Below are positions 36,181 to 44,893 of a stretch of DNA of 64,000 nt, piece after piece. The notes beneath the pieces are model-generated. The model searched no databases. It was not told the origin of the DNA and worked only from the letters and a program-made list of their open reading frames with translations. The DNA is from Streptomyces sp. CB03234 (GTDB taxonomy: Bacteria; Actinomycetota; Actinomycetes; Streptomycetales; Streptomycetaceae). Location of the stretch: assembly GCF_001905885.1 (NCBI RefSeq), contig NZ_LIYH01000002.1, positions 1,231,591 through 1,295,590 of the forward strand, given 5' to 3'. Made by a program: the position numbers and the translations under genes. Position 1 is the first letter of the stretch; each line of letters starts with the position of its first letter.

Positions 36181-37268
36181 AGGCCATGACGGACCGTTTC
36201 CCGCCCGGCGGGGTCGTCGTCCACACGTCGGCGGAGGCGGGCGGCGCCGTGCACGACGCGGGCCTGCCGTACCCGGTCGTCCGGGACCGCACCCGGATGC
36301 TGCTGCCCACGCCGCGCGTGACCGCCCGGGCCGTGGCGCTTGCCCGGGAGTACGGCTGCGACAGCGTGTGGTTCGGGGCCGCCGCCCCGCTCGGGCTGAT
36401 GGGCGGCCGGCTGCGGCGGGAGGCCGGGGTGCGGCGGCTGGTCGCCACGACGCACGGCCACGAGGTGTGGTGGGCCCGTACGCCCGGCGCCCGGGCCGTG
36501 TTCCGGCGCATAGGTGCGGGGGTGGACGTCGTCACGTACCTGGGCGCGAGCACCCGCGCGCCCATCGGCGCGGCGCTCGGGCCGGACGTGCGGATGGCGC
36601 GGCTCGTGCCCGGCGTGGACGCCGGTGTGTTCCGGCCCGGCCTCGATGCCGGGCCGGTGCGCCGCCGGTACGGTCTCGGTGACGCGCCCGTCGTCCTGTG
36701 CGCCGCCCGCCTGGTGGCCCGCAAGGGCCAGGACATCCTGATACGCGCCCTGCCAGCGGTGCGTGAGCGTGTCCCCGGCGTCCGGCTGCTGCTGGTGGGT
36801 TCGGGTCCGTACGAGAGCCGTCTGCGCCGCCTGACCGCCGAGCACGGGGTGACGGGCGCGGTGGTCTTCGCGGGTGGGCAGGCGCACGCCGAGCTGCCGT
36901 CCTTCTACGCCGCCGCCGACGTCTTCGCGATGCCGTGCAGAAGCCGGAAGCGCGGTCTGGAGGTGGAGGGCCTCGGCATCGTGTACCTGGAGGCGGCCGC
37001 GGCCGGCCTGCCGGCCCTCGTGGGCGACTCGGGCGGCGCGCCCGACGCCGTACGGGACGGTGAGACCGGCCATGTCGTCGACGGCCGGGATGCGGAGGCG
37101 GTCACCGAGCGGCTCGTTGAGCTGCTGCGGGACCGTCAGTTGGCGCGGGTCATGGGGGCGAAGGGGCGGAACTGGGTGCGTGAGGAGTGGAGCTGGGACC
37201 GTACGTACGACACGCTCCTCGGCCTCCTGGATGCCGGCGGCCGTTCGCTGTCATCGTGGGCCGGGTGA
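36114..37268 (+). CDS. GT4 family glycosyltransferase (PimB-like)
   Basis: The 384-residue GT-B fold enzyme has the N-terminal acceptor-domain motif DFPPRQGGIETFVK and the donor-domain motifs LVARKGQDILIRALP and EVEGLGIVYLEAAAAGLPAL (the E-x7-E site). It resembles PimB/MgtA-like mannosyltransferases that act on phosphatidylinositol mannosides. The exact acceptor is unknown. Start is the ATG at 36114, within the 3' end of the upstream membrane transferase gene. Its stop overlaps the start of the broken ybdK-like gene (GTGA). Confidence 0.88.
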   Translation: MHRTLVVTNDFPPRQGGIETFVKAMTDRFPPGGVVVHTSAEAGGAVHDAGLPYPVVRDRTRMLLPTPRVTARAVALAREYGCDSVWFGAAAPLGLMGGRLRREAGVRRLVATTHGHEVWWARTPGARAVFRRIGAGVDVVTYLGASTRAPIGAALGPDVRMARLVPGVDAGVFRPGLDAGPVRRRYGLGDAPVVLCAARLVARKGQDILIRALPAVRERVPGVRLLLVGSGPYESRLRRLTAEHGVTGAVVFAGGQAHAELPSFYAAADVFAMPCRSRKRGLEVEGLGIVYLEAAAAGLPALVGDSGGAPDAVRDGETGHVVDGRDAEAVTERLVELLRDRQLARVMGAKGRNWVREEWSWDRTYDTLLGLLDAGGRSLSSWAG

Positions 37269-38377
37269 CGAGCACCCTCAAGATGGGCGTCGAGGAGGAG
37301 TTGCTGCTGGTCGACGGGGCGGCGCTGACGGCCGCCCCGGCCGCACCGGCCGTGCTGGAGCGCTGCGCGGCAGAAGCCCCCGGCCGGGTCTCCGCCGAGA
37401 TCACCACGTTCCAGGTGGAGACGAAGAGCGCCCCGCACGTCCATGCACGGGAACTGCACGACGAGTTGCTCTCCCTGCGGCGCATGGTCGCCCGGTGCGC
37501 GGCGCCGGACGGTCTGCGGGTCGCCGCCTCGGGGTTGCCCGTACTCGGTGACGTCGTCCCCCCGCCCATCACGGAGGGCGAACGGTTCGCCCGGGGCATG
37601 GACACCTACCGTGCGCTCCACGACGACATGTCGATGTGTGCCTTCCAAGTACACGTCGACATCCCCGACCTGGCCCGCGCCCTGGACGTCGGCAACCGGC
37701 TGCGCCCCTAGCTGCCGGTACTGCTCGCCGTGTCGGCCAACTCGCCGTTCTACGGGGGACGCGACACCGGTTACGCCAGTTGGCGTGCGCTCGCCTGGGG
37801 GCGGTGGCCCGTGGCGGGGCCACCGCCGTACCTGCGTTCGCCCGCGCACTACGAGGAAGTCCTCGGCGTGCTGGGGGAATCGGGCGCGCTGGTGGATCCC
37901 GCGACCGTCTTCTGGGACGTGCGCCCGGCCGCGCGCCGGCCCACGGTCGAGGTGCGCGTGGCCGACATGACCGGCACGGCGGCCGAATCGGCGGTGCTGG
38001 CGGCACTCATCCGTGCCCTGGTCGCCGTGTCCTTGAGGGAGGCGGAGCGGGGCGAACCCGCGCCCGCCCCTTCGGCGGAGGTGCTGCGTGCCGCGTACTG
38101 GCGGGCGGCCCGCGACGGGCTGGAGGGCATGGCCCTGGACGTGGTCTCCGGGAAGGCGGTACGGGGGGCCGTACTGGCGGAGCGGATGGTCGCGCACGCC
38201 CGTCCGGCGCTCGAGCGGTACGGGGACACCCTCCTGGTCGAGTCGGGGATGCGGCGGCTGCTCGAGTACGGCTGCGGGGCGGCCCGCCAGCGTGCGGCGG
38301 CCGCCCGGGCGGGCACGCTCGCCGGTGCCGTACGCCATCTGGCAGAGCAGACGTGCGCGCCCGGCCCGCCCGGATGA
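37265..38377 (+). pseudogene. Carboxylate-amine ligase (YbdK/GCS2 family), interrupted by an in-frame TAG
   Basis: Reading from the GTG at 37265, the frame encodes a YbdK-type glutamate-cysteine-ligase-like protein (MGVEEELLLVD, then ETKSAPHVHARELHDELL) up to NRLRP. It then meets a TAG at 37709-37711. The same frame continues immediately with LPVLLAVSANSPFYGGRDTG, which normally follows a Trp in this family, and runs to 38377. A single change TGG to TAG explains it. Ignoring the stop, the product would be 370 residues, the normal family length. There are no other lesions, so the inactivation is recent or the stop is a sequencing error or read through. Confidence 0.85.
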
Positions 38378-38387
38378 TGATGGGTGG

Positions 38388-39944
38388 ATGGCGAGCCCAT
38401 CCGGTGAACGCCACCGCTATGTGGTGCTCGGCGCCGGACCCGCGGGCCTGCAACTGGGCTGCTTCCTCCAGGAGGCCGGCGCCGACCATGTGGTGCTGGA
38501 ACGGGAGGACGCCCCGGGCGGGTTCTTCCGGCGCTTCCCCCGGCACCGGCGCCTGATCTCCCTCAACAAGGTGCACACCCTCGACCAAGACCCGGAAACA
38601 CGGCTGCGCTGGGACTGGAACTCGCTGCTGTCCCCCGCGTCACAGCCGCTGTTCGCCGACTACAGCACCGAATGGTTCCCGCACGCCGATGCGATGACCG
38701 CCTACCTGCGGGACTTCCAGCGAGCGCATGTCCCCCGGGTGCGGTTCGGCACCGACGTGAGACGGATCAGCCGCCATGGCCCCGGCTTCCGGCTGGACAC
38801 CGCTGACGGGCGTCTGTTCACCTGCGACTGCCTGATCGTGGCCACGGGCTGGGGCCGTCCGTACATTCCCGGGATCGACGGCATCGAACACGCGCTGGGT
38901 TACGAGTCCGCGCCGCTCGCCCCCGAGGCGTACCGGGGCAAACGGGTGCTGGTCATCGGCAAGGGCAACTCCGCGTTCGAGACCGCCACCCCGCTGCTCG
39001 GCCACGCCGCCCTCGTCCACCTCGCCTCACCGCACCCCACCCGCCTCGCCTGGCACAGCAAGCACGCCGGGGATGTGCGCGGGCAGTACGGGGCGCTGCT
39101 CGACAGCTACTGGTTCAAGACACTGCACAGCGTCCTGGAGTGCGAGATCGACGAGATCCGCCCGGAGGGCGACACATACCGCGTGGCCGTCTCCTACACC
39201 CTCGCCGAGGGGGAGCGAGAGCTGCTGGAGTACGACACCGTCATCCGCTGCACCGGCTTCCGCATGGACGACTCGCTGTTCGCCGCCGACTGCCGGCCCC
39301 GGCTCGCCCCCCACGGACGCTTTCCCGCCACCGGCCCCGACTGGCAGTCGGTCGACGTCGGCGGGCTGTACTTCGCCGGGACGCTGGCCCAGGCCCGCGA
39401 CTTCCGGCACGCCGCCTCACCGTTCATCGACGGCTTCCGCTACAACCTGCGCACCCTCTCGCGCCTCCTGGCCGAACGGTACGAAGGACGCGCCCTGCGG
39501 TACGGAGTCGTCGACGGCCACCCCGACCGCCTCGCCGACACGATGCTGGACCGGGCCAACCGGTCCTCCGCCCTGTGGACCCAGTTCGAGTACCTCGTCG
39601 ACGTGTTCGTGCCTGACGAGGAGCGGAGGCGGGTCCGGCACTACGAGGACCTGCCGGAGGACTACGCCGTCGCCCGCTTCGGCGACCGGGACCACTTCTA
39701 CACACTGGGCCTGCGCTGGGGGCGCCACGACCACGCCGACATCTTCGCGATCCGCCGCAGCCCGGTGCCCGAGCGGGCCCACGAGTCGGAGTTCCTCCAC
39801 CCGGTGATCCGCCGCTACCGCCGGCGCGACGTCGCGGCCGAACGCCACCTGCTGGAGGACCTGTGTGCCCAGTGGCGCCGCCCGGACCGCCATGTGGAGC
39901 CGCTGCGCGCCTTCCTGCGCGAGTGCCCGCTACGGAGCCGATAG
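38388..39944 (+). CDS. FAD-dependent oxidoreductase, flavin monooxygenase-like
   Basis: The 518-residue flavoprotein has an N-terminal FAD-binding Rossmann motif (VVLGAGPAGLQLGCFLQEAG, about residues 12-31) and a second nucleotide-binding motif (VLVIGKGNSAFE, about 187-198) expected for NADPH. The overall pattern resembles FOXRED2/flavin-containing monooxygenase-like proteins. The substrate is unknown. The ATG at 38388 starts 10 bp after the broken ligase gene, so they may be one operon. Its 3' end overlaps the convergent LOG gene by 15 nt. Confidence 0.85.
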   Translation: MASPSGERHRYVVLGAGPAGLQLGCFLQEAGADHVVLEREDAPGGFFRRFPRHRRLISLNKVHTLDQDPETRLRWDWNSLLSPASQPLFADYSTEWFPHADAMTAYLRDFQRAHVPRVRFGTDVRRISRHGPGFRLDTADGRLFTCDCLIVATGWGRPYIPGIDGIEHALGYESAPLAPEAYRGKRVLVIGKGNSAFETATPLLGHAALVHLASPHPTRLAWHSKHAGDVRGQYGALLDSYWFKTLHSVLECEIDEIRPEGDTYRVAVSYTLAEGERELLEYDTVIRCTGFRMDDSLFAADCRPRLAPHGRFPATGPDWQSVDVGGLYFAGTLAQARDFRHAASPFIDGFRYNLRTLSRLLAERYEGRALRYGVVDGHPDRLADTMLDRANRSSALWTQFEYLVDVFVPDEERRRVRHYEDLPEDYAVARFGDRDHFYTLGLRWGRHDHADIFAIRRSPVPERAHESEFLHPVIRRYRRRDVAAERHLLEDLCAQWRRPDRHVEPLRAFLRECPLRSR

Positions 39945-41060
39945 CCGCCGCAGCGCCTCCGGGGCCTCGTCCACGCTGTCGACGAGGGCGATACGCGGCT
40001 CCATGGAGCGGCCTCGGGCGAGGGCCTGCAGGAGGGGCCAGGCGGGCAGGTGCTCGGTCCAGTGGGTGCGGTTGACCAGGACCATGGGGGTCGGTTCGCC
40101 GCGCGACTCGTAGTAGTTGGGGGTCGCGTTGTCGAAGATCTCCTGGACGGTGCCGGCGGCGCCCGGGAGGAAGACCACGCCCGCGGTGCAGCGGGCCAGC
40201 AGGCCGTCCTCGCGGGTGGCGTTAGCGAAGTACTTCGCCGTGTGGGAAGCGAAGGCGTTCGGCGGCTCGTGGCCGTAGAACCAGGTGGGGATGCCGACCG
40301 AGTCGCCGCCCCCCGGCCAGCGGGACCGCACCTCGAACGCCACCCGCGCCCAGTCGCCCACGGACGGCGCGAACGACGGCTCCTTGCCGAGCAGCAGCAG
40401 CGCCTCCTCCAGCATGGCGTCGTCATGGGGCGCGGCGTACGCGCCCAGGTTGGCCGCCTCCATGGCGCCGGGCCCGCCGCCCGTCGCGACGGTCATCCCG
40501 GCACGGGCGAGGCTCCGGCCGAGGCGGGCGGCACCGGCGTACGCGTCCGTGCCGCGTGCCATGGCGTGTCCGCCCATCACGCCGACCACGCGGGCGCCGG
40601 CGAGGTGCTCGTCCAGCGCGTCGGAGACCGCGTCGTCGTGCACGGCCCGCAGCATCGACGCGAAGATGTCGCCGTCGGCCTTGGTGCGCTGGAACCAGGC
40701 GTACGTGAGCGCGTCCGGCGTCCGCTCGTAGCCGTGCTCGGTGAGGCCCGCGAACAGCTCGTCGGGGGAGTACAGCAGCCCCCGGTACGGATCGAACGGC
40801 ACATCCGGTACGGGCGGGAAGACGAGCGCCCCGTCGGCCCGCACCTTCGCGGCCGCGTCCGGCTCCATGGGGCAGCCCAGGAAGACGGCGCCCGTCGTCG
40901 GGAGGGAGAGCAACGCGCCCGTACGGGCTGTCAGGTCCACCGACTGGAGGCGGTGGCCGACGAGACTGCCGCGCGCGGCGACCCCGTCGAACTCCTGGAG
41001 CGTTTCGATCTCGCGGTCGTGGCCGTGCCGAGGGGCGTGCGGCCGAGGGGTGTGCGCCAT
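39930..41060 (-). CDS. LOG family (lysine decarboxylase-like) protein
   Basis: The 376-residue product has a Rossmann core with the LOG family motifs TVATGGGPGAMEAANLG and FLPGAAGTVQEIFD (variants of GGGxGxME and PGGxGTxxE). Classic LOG proteins are cytokinin riboside 5'-monophosphate phosphoribohydrolases, about 190 residues. This is a longer form with an N-terminal extension of about 170 residues and an internal loop, for which the substrate is not established. It is monocistronic in appearance and converges on the flavoprotein gene. Confidence 0.83.
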   Translation of the reverse strand: MAHTPRPHAPRHGHDREIETLQEFDGVAARGSLVGHRLQSVDLTARTGALLSLPTTGAVFLGCPMEPDAAAKVRADGALVFPPVPDVPFDPYRGLLYSPDELFAGLTEHGYERTPDALTYAWFQRTKADGDIFASMLRAVHDDAVSDALDEHLAGARVVGVMGGHAMARGTDAYAGAARLGRSLARAGMTVATGGGPGAMEAANLGAYAAPHDDAMLEEALLLLGKEPSFAPSVGDWARVAFEVRSRWPGGGDSVGIPTWFYGHEPPNAFASHTAKYFANATREDGLLARCTAGVVFLPGAAGTVQEIFDNATPNYYESRGEPTPMVLVNRTHWTEHLPAWPLLQALARGRSMEPRIALVDSVDEAPEALRRLSAP

Positions 41061-41073
41061 GCCGCCACGATAG

Positions 41074-42048
41074 CTACACGCGTTCGACCCCCGGCGCGCC
41101 GGACGTCCGGAACCGCTCCCGGTACGCGCCCGGCGTGACGCCCAGCTCCCGCTGGAACACCCGCCGCAGCGTCTCGGGGCTGCCGAACCCGGCGTGCCGG
41201 GCGACCGCGTCCAGCGGGTCGGCGCCCGTCACGAGCAGCGTCGTGGCCGCCTCCAGCCGCACCTGCTCCACGAACCGCGCCGGAGTCGTCCCCGTCTCCG
41301 CCCGGAACAGCCGCGTCAGATGCCGGGCGCTCACGCCCACCCGCCGGGCCAGGCTCTCCAGGGTGTGGTCGCCGCCCGGCTCGGCCGTCACCGCGTCAAG
41401 AACCGTGCGCAGCAGCGGCGTGCGGGGCTGCCGCACCCGCGACCGGGCACTGAACTGCGACTGCCCGCCCGGCCTGGCCAGGAACACCACCAGGTGGCGC
41501 GCCACCGCCCGCGCGGCGTCGGCGCCCAGGTCCTCCTCGACCAGGGCGAGCGCCAGGTCGATCCCCGCGGTCACCCCGGCGGAGGTGTGGAGGTTCCCGT
41601 CCCGTACGAAGAGCGAGTCGGCGTCCACGGACACGCGCGGGAACCGCCGGGCGAGCGCCTCGGCCAGCTCCCAGTGCGTCGCGGCCCGCCGCCCGTCCAG
41701 CAGCCCGGTCGCCGCCAGCGGGAACGCCCCGGCGCACACCGCCGCCGTACGCCCCGCCGTACCGGCCAGGTGCTTGAGGGCGCCCTGCAACTCCCGGTCG
41801 AGGACGGCGGGGCGCCAGTCGGGGGCGCCGGGCACGATCAGCGTCCCCAGTGGGGGCAGGTCGGCGACGGCGCAGTCGGCCGCGAGCGTCACGCCCGCGC
41901 TGGTGCGCACCGGTCCGCCGGTCACGGTCGCCGTCCTCACCACGTACCGGCCGCCGTGCTCGTTGGCGGCGGCGAAGACGTCCACCGGTCCGGCGACGTC
42001 GAGCAGTTGGACACCCTCGTGTAGCAGCACCGCGATCACATGCGTCAT
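41074..42048 (-). CDS. GlxA family transcriptional regulator (DJ-1/PfpI plus AraC HTH)
   Basis: The 324-residue protein has an N-terminal DJ-1/PfpI domain (VIAVLLHEGVQLLDVAGPVDVF, and the nucleophile-elbow sequence AAVCAGAFPLAATGLLDGR) and a C-terminal AraC/XylS helix-turn-helix pair (ESLARRVGVSARHLTRLFRAE then AVARHAGFGSPETLRRVFQRE). I chose the ATG at 42048 because the domain starts there, though the frame is open further upstream. The HD-domain gene lies 13 bp upstream on the same strand and is a likely operon partner. Confidence 0.9.
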   Translation of the reverse strand: MTHVIAVLLHEGVQLLDVAGPVDVFAAANEHGGRYVVRTATVTGGPVRTSAGVTLAADCAVADLPPLGTLIVPGAPDWRPAVLDRELQGALKHLAGTAGRTAAVCAGAFPLAATGLLDGRRAATHWELAEALARRFPRVSVDADSLFVRDGNLHTSAGVTAGIDLALALVEEDLGADAARAVARHLVVFLARPGGQSQFSARSRVRQPRTPLLRTVLDAVTAEPGGDHTLESLARRVGVSARHLTRLFRAETGTTPARFVEQVRLEAATTLLVTGADPLDAVARHAGFGSPETLRRVFQRELGVTPGAYRERFRTSGAPGVERV

Positions 42049-42061
42049 CAAAAGAGGGTCC

Positions 42062-42697
42062 TCACTCCGGCCAGTCGGAGTCCAGGATGATGTCGACAAA
42101 GTTCTGCCGGGTGAAACCGGGCGAGTAGCGGTCCAGGACGTCCGCCTTGACGTTGCCGAACGCCGTGTGCGGCCGGTGCGCGATGCCGGCGGTGAACTCG
42201 GCGAGGATGCGCCGCTTGAAGTCGGGGCGCGGATGCAGCGCCACGACCTCCTCGCGGGCACCCGTGTCGACCTCGTCGAGCCCGATGCCGAGTACGTCGA
42301 CCTCGACGCCCGCCGTCACCAGCGCCACCTCGGGCGCCATGTGCCAGGGGATCTCGGGGGTGGTGTGCAGGGCGATGCCCTGCCACACCAGGTCTGCGGC
42401 GTCCGGGGCGACCCCGTGCCGGAGGAGGAAGCGGCGGGCCTCGTCGGCGCCGTCGATCTCGAAGCGCCGGCCGTCGCCGCGGTGGCGCTCGGTCAGGCCG
42501 AGGTCGTGGAAGAGGGCGCCGACGTACAGCAGCTCCGGGTCGGCCTTCAGGCCACGGGCGAGGCCGCGCAGGGAACCCCAGAAGAACACGCGGCGGGAGT
42601 GGTGGAAGACGGTCGGCGAGGCCGCCTCGCGCACCAGCTCGGTGGCCTCACGGGCCAGGCGGCTGTCGGGGACGTCGATACCGGCGACGGTGGTCAT
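42062..42697 (-). CDS. HD-domain phosphohydrolase-like protein (cyanamide hydratase-like)
   Basis: The 211-residue product has the HD metal-binding pattern with His in VFHHSRRVFFWG, the HD pair in GALFHDLGLTERH, and a downstream Asp. The order and spacing resemble cyanamide hydratase or diguanylate-type HD hydrolases rather than nucleotidyltransferase-linked ones. The substrate is unknown. It is transcribed toward the GlxA-type regulator gene, which may control it. Confidence 0.8.
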   Translation of the reverse strand: MTTVAGIDVPDSRLAREATELVREAASPTVFHHSRRVFFWGSLRGLARGLKADPELLYVGALFHDLGLTERHRGDGRRFEIDGADEARRFLLRHGVAPDAADLVWQGIALHTTPEIPWHMAPEVALVTAGVEVDVLGIGLDEVDTGAREEVVALHPRPDFKRRILAEFTAGIAHRPHTAFGNVKADVLDRYSPGFTRQNFVDIILDSDWPE

Positions 42698-42800
42698 GTG
42701 TCTGTCTCCTGTGGTGGTCGGTCACCCCACCCAACCGCCGTCCGGCACCGGGGCATGAGGGTCCGACGGGACACACGACCCTCGGATCAGGACATGAGGG

Positions 42801-43970
42801 TCACCGCCGCAGCGGCAGCGCCGCCAGCTCCGCCACCGCCCACGTCAGCGGCGCGAACACCACCAGCAGGGTCAGCGCGCGCAGCGCCACGGCCAGCCGG
42901 AGGAGCGATTCCGAGGCGCCCAGCCGCAGCAGCGCGTCCTTCGTGGTCACGCGGGTCTGCCGGGACTCCAGCGCCGCGGTCAGCAGCGTCGCCGTGGTGC
43001 ACGCCATGACCAGCGCCGCGCCCAGCCCGGTCAGCGGCCCGAACGGATGGGCGCCGCCCTCGTACAGCCTCGTCGCCCCGATCGTCGCCGAGGCCACCGC
43101 GCACGCCACGCCCAGCGGGCGCCCGATGCGCCGCGCCTCGTCCATCAGGGCGCGCCCCGCCAGCAGCCGGGTCACGCCGGGCCGGAAGGTCTGGAGCAGC
43201 CGCCCCGACAGGTGCGTGAGCCCCGGGCCGGCGACGGCGAGCCCGAGCGCGGTGAGCGCCCAGCCCGCCAGGACGCCCGCCGGGCCGCCGCCGATGCCGC
43301 CCGGCAGCGGCAGGGCGGCCGCGCCGCCGCCGCTGCCCCGGGAGGCGTACGTCTCGACGGCGAGGCCCAGCGCGATCAGCGCCACGCCCCACGGCAGCCC
43401 GGTGGGCGCCGTCGCCGCGGCGGGCTCGGCGGTCGCCGGGTCGTCGTCCAGGACCTCCTTGCGGCTGCGCCGCAGCGCCAGGGCGGCGGCCGCGGAGGCG
43501 ACGACCGGCACGATGGCGAGCAGGGTCAGCGCGGCCGCGAGCGGCAGGGGCCGGCCCGCCGCCAGCAGCTCGGCGGACGCCCCGTCGAACGGCAGGCCCG
43601 TGAGGTCGCCGCGCAGGTGCAGGAAGACCAGCAGCGCGACCATCGAGCCGAGCGTGCACGACACGGCGGTCGACGCGGCAGCGACCGCGGCCAGCCGGGC
43701 CGGGCCCAGGCCGATCGCCGACAGCCCGGGGCGCGGCCGGGTGGCCGGGTCGGTACGGGCGACGGCGACGGCGAAGTGCACGGTCGCGGCGAGCGGCAGG
43801 GCGCACCAGGCCAGGCGCATCAGCGCGGCCCGTGACTCGCCGGGGTGCCCGACCGCGTACCCCAGGGTGCACAGCAGCAGGAAGCCGACCCCGGCCGAGG
43901 CGGCCGCGACGAGCAGCCGGCGCAGCAGTACCAGGGGGTGGGCGCCGCGGGCTAGACGGAGAGCGAGCAC
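42801..43970 (-). CDS. FtsX-type ABC transporter permease
   Basis: The 389-residue protein has about ten hydrophobic segments and ends with an FtsX-like domain (TTKDALLRLGASESLLRLAVALRALTLLVVFAPLTW). It is shorter than the usual MacB/FtsX permeases and has no large extracytoplasmic domain. It overlaps the ATPase gene by 19 nt, so the two make one transporter, probably an exporter or lipoprotein/peptide-handling system. Cargo is unknown. Confidence 0.82.
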   Translation of the reverse strand: MLALRLARGAHPLVLLRRLLVAAASAGVGFLLLCTLGYAVGHPGESRAALMRLAWCALPLAATVHFAVAVARTDPATRPRPGLSAIGLGPARLAAVAAASTAVSCTLGSMVALLVFLHLRGDLTGLPFDGASAELLAAGRPLPLAAALTLLAIVPVVASAAAALALRRSRKEVLDDDPATAEPAAATAPTGLPWGVALIALGLAVETYASRGSGGGAAALPLPGGIGGGPAGVLAGWALTALGLAVAGPGLTHLSGRLLQTFRPGVTRLLAGRALMDEARRIGRPLGVACAVASATIGATRLYEGGAHPFGPLTGLGAALVMACTTATLLTAALESRQTRVTTKDALLRLGASESLLRLAVALRALTLLVVFAPLTWAVAELAALPLRR

Positions 43971-44680
43971 GCGTCGCGGCCCTCCGCTCCATTGAGGTGT
44001 ACGGAGTTGACGCGCCGCCCGTCGAGCAGGTGCACCGTGCGGTCGGCGAGCGCCGCGACGTCCGGGTCGTGCGTGGCGAGCAGGACGGTGATGCGGTGCG
44101 AGCGGGCGGCGGCGGTCAGGGTGCGCAGCACCTGGGCGCCGTCGGCGCGGTGCAGCGTCGCGGTGGGTTCGTCGGCGAACAGCAGCGACGGCATGGTGAC
44201 CAGGGCGCGGGCGATGGCGATGCGCTGGCGCTGGGCCTGGAGGAGGGCGTGCGGCCGTTTGCGCGCGCAGTCGCCGGTGTCGAGGCGCTCCAGCCAGTCG
44301 AGTGCGGCGGCCTTGGCGGCGCGGTGGGAGGTGCCGCGCAGCAGCAGGGGCAGGGCGGCGTTCTCCCAGGCGGTCAGTTCGGGGACGAGGTCGGGTTTGG
44401 GGCCAACCCAGCCGAACCGGTCGCGGCGCAGCCGCTCACGCTGGAGCGGGCTCATGGTGTGGACGGGGGCGCTGTTGTACCAGACCTCGCCCTCGCGCGG
44501 GACCAGCCGACCGGACAGGCAGCGCAGGAGGGTCGTCTTGCCACAGCCGCGCGGCCCGCTGACCGCGAGGATCTCGCCCTCGCGCACGCCGAGGGAGACG
44601 CCTTGAAGCGCGGGGGAGCCGTTGTGGGAGTGGTGCAGGGCGCGTGCCCAGAGCACGTCGTTGTCCGGCGGGGCCACCAT
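43952..44680 (-). CDS. ABC transporter ATP-binding protein with degenerate signature motif
   Basis: The 242-residue ATPase has Walker A GPRGCGKTT and Walker B LLFADEPTATLH, plus the switch His in LATHDPDV. The usual LSGGQ signature is replaced by LLQAQ (HALLQAQRQRIAIARAL). The D-loop is also changed (TATLH instead of TGNLD). It may hydrolyse ATP poorly or in an unusual way. The ATG at 44680 is preferred over upstream starts. It is the first gene of a two-gene operon and is preceded by a perfect 20-bp palindrome (44729-44748). Confidence 0.85.
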   Translation of the reverse strand: MVAPPDNDVLWARALHHSHNGSPALQGVSLGVREGEILAVSGPRGCGKTTLLRCLSGRLVPREGEVWYNSAPVHTMSPLQRERLRRDRFGWVGPKPDLVPELTAWENAALPLLLRGTSHRAAKAAALDWLERLDTGDCARKRPHALLQAQRQRIAIARALVTMPSLLFADEPTATLHRADGAQVLRTLTAAARSHRITVLLATHDPDVAALADRTVHLLDGRRVNSVHLNGAEGRDACSLSV

Positions 44681-44728
44681 GGCGAACACCTCGGTATCGG
44701 TTCTGATGTGTGTCGTCCCCCGTACGTT

Positions 44729-44748
44729 GTTCCCCCGTACGGGGGAAC
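44729..44748. promoter_or_regulatory. Perfect 20-bp palindrome, candidate operator
   Basis: GTTCCCCCGTACGGGGGAAC is its own complement and lies 49 bp upstream of the ABC ATPase gene. A related half (GTCCCCCGTACG, 44715-44726) precedes it. The size and symmetry suit a dimeric repressor or an autoregulated promoter; no regulator gene is adjacent. Confidence 0.65.
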
Positions 44749-44893
44749 GAAGGCAGGGCCGATCGGTCACTGGAACCGTAGGGATTGGCGAGCCGGGTGT
44801 CTGGACAGCACACGGCCCGGGTCCGCCCATCTCACTCGGATGGGGCATGACCCGGGCCGCGTTCAGCCTACGATCGGACGATCACGCCGAGGG

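Noticed and set aside
37730-38377. A separate 215-residue gene starting after the amber codon
   Set aside because: It is the C-terminal half of the same YbdK-like protein in the same frame; it lacks its own ribosome site and the N-terminal catalytic half.
42757-42783. GAGGGTC/GACCCTC inverted repeat between the HD and FtsX-type genes
   Set aside because: The arms are only 7 bp with a 13-nt loop and could be chance in high-GC sequence; not strong enough to call an operator or terminator.
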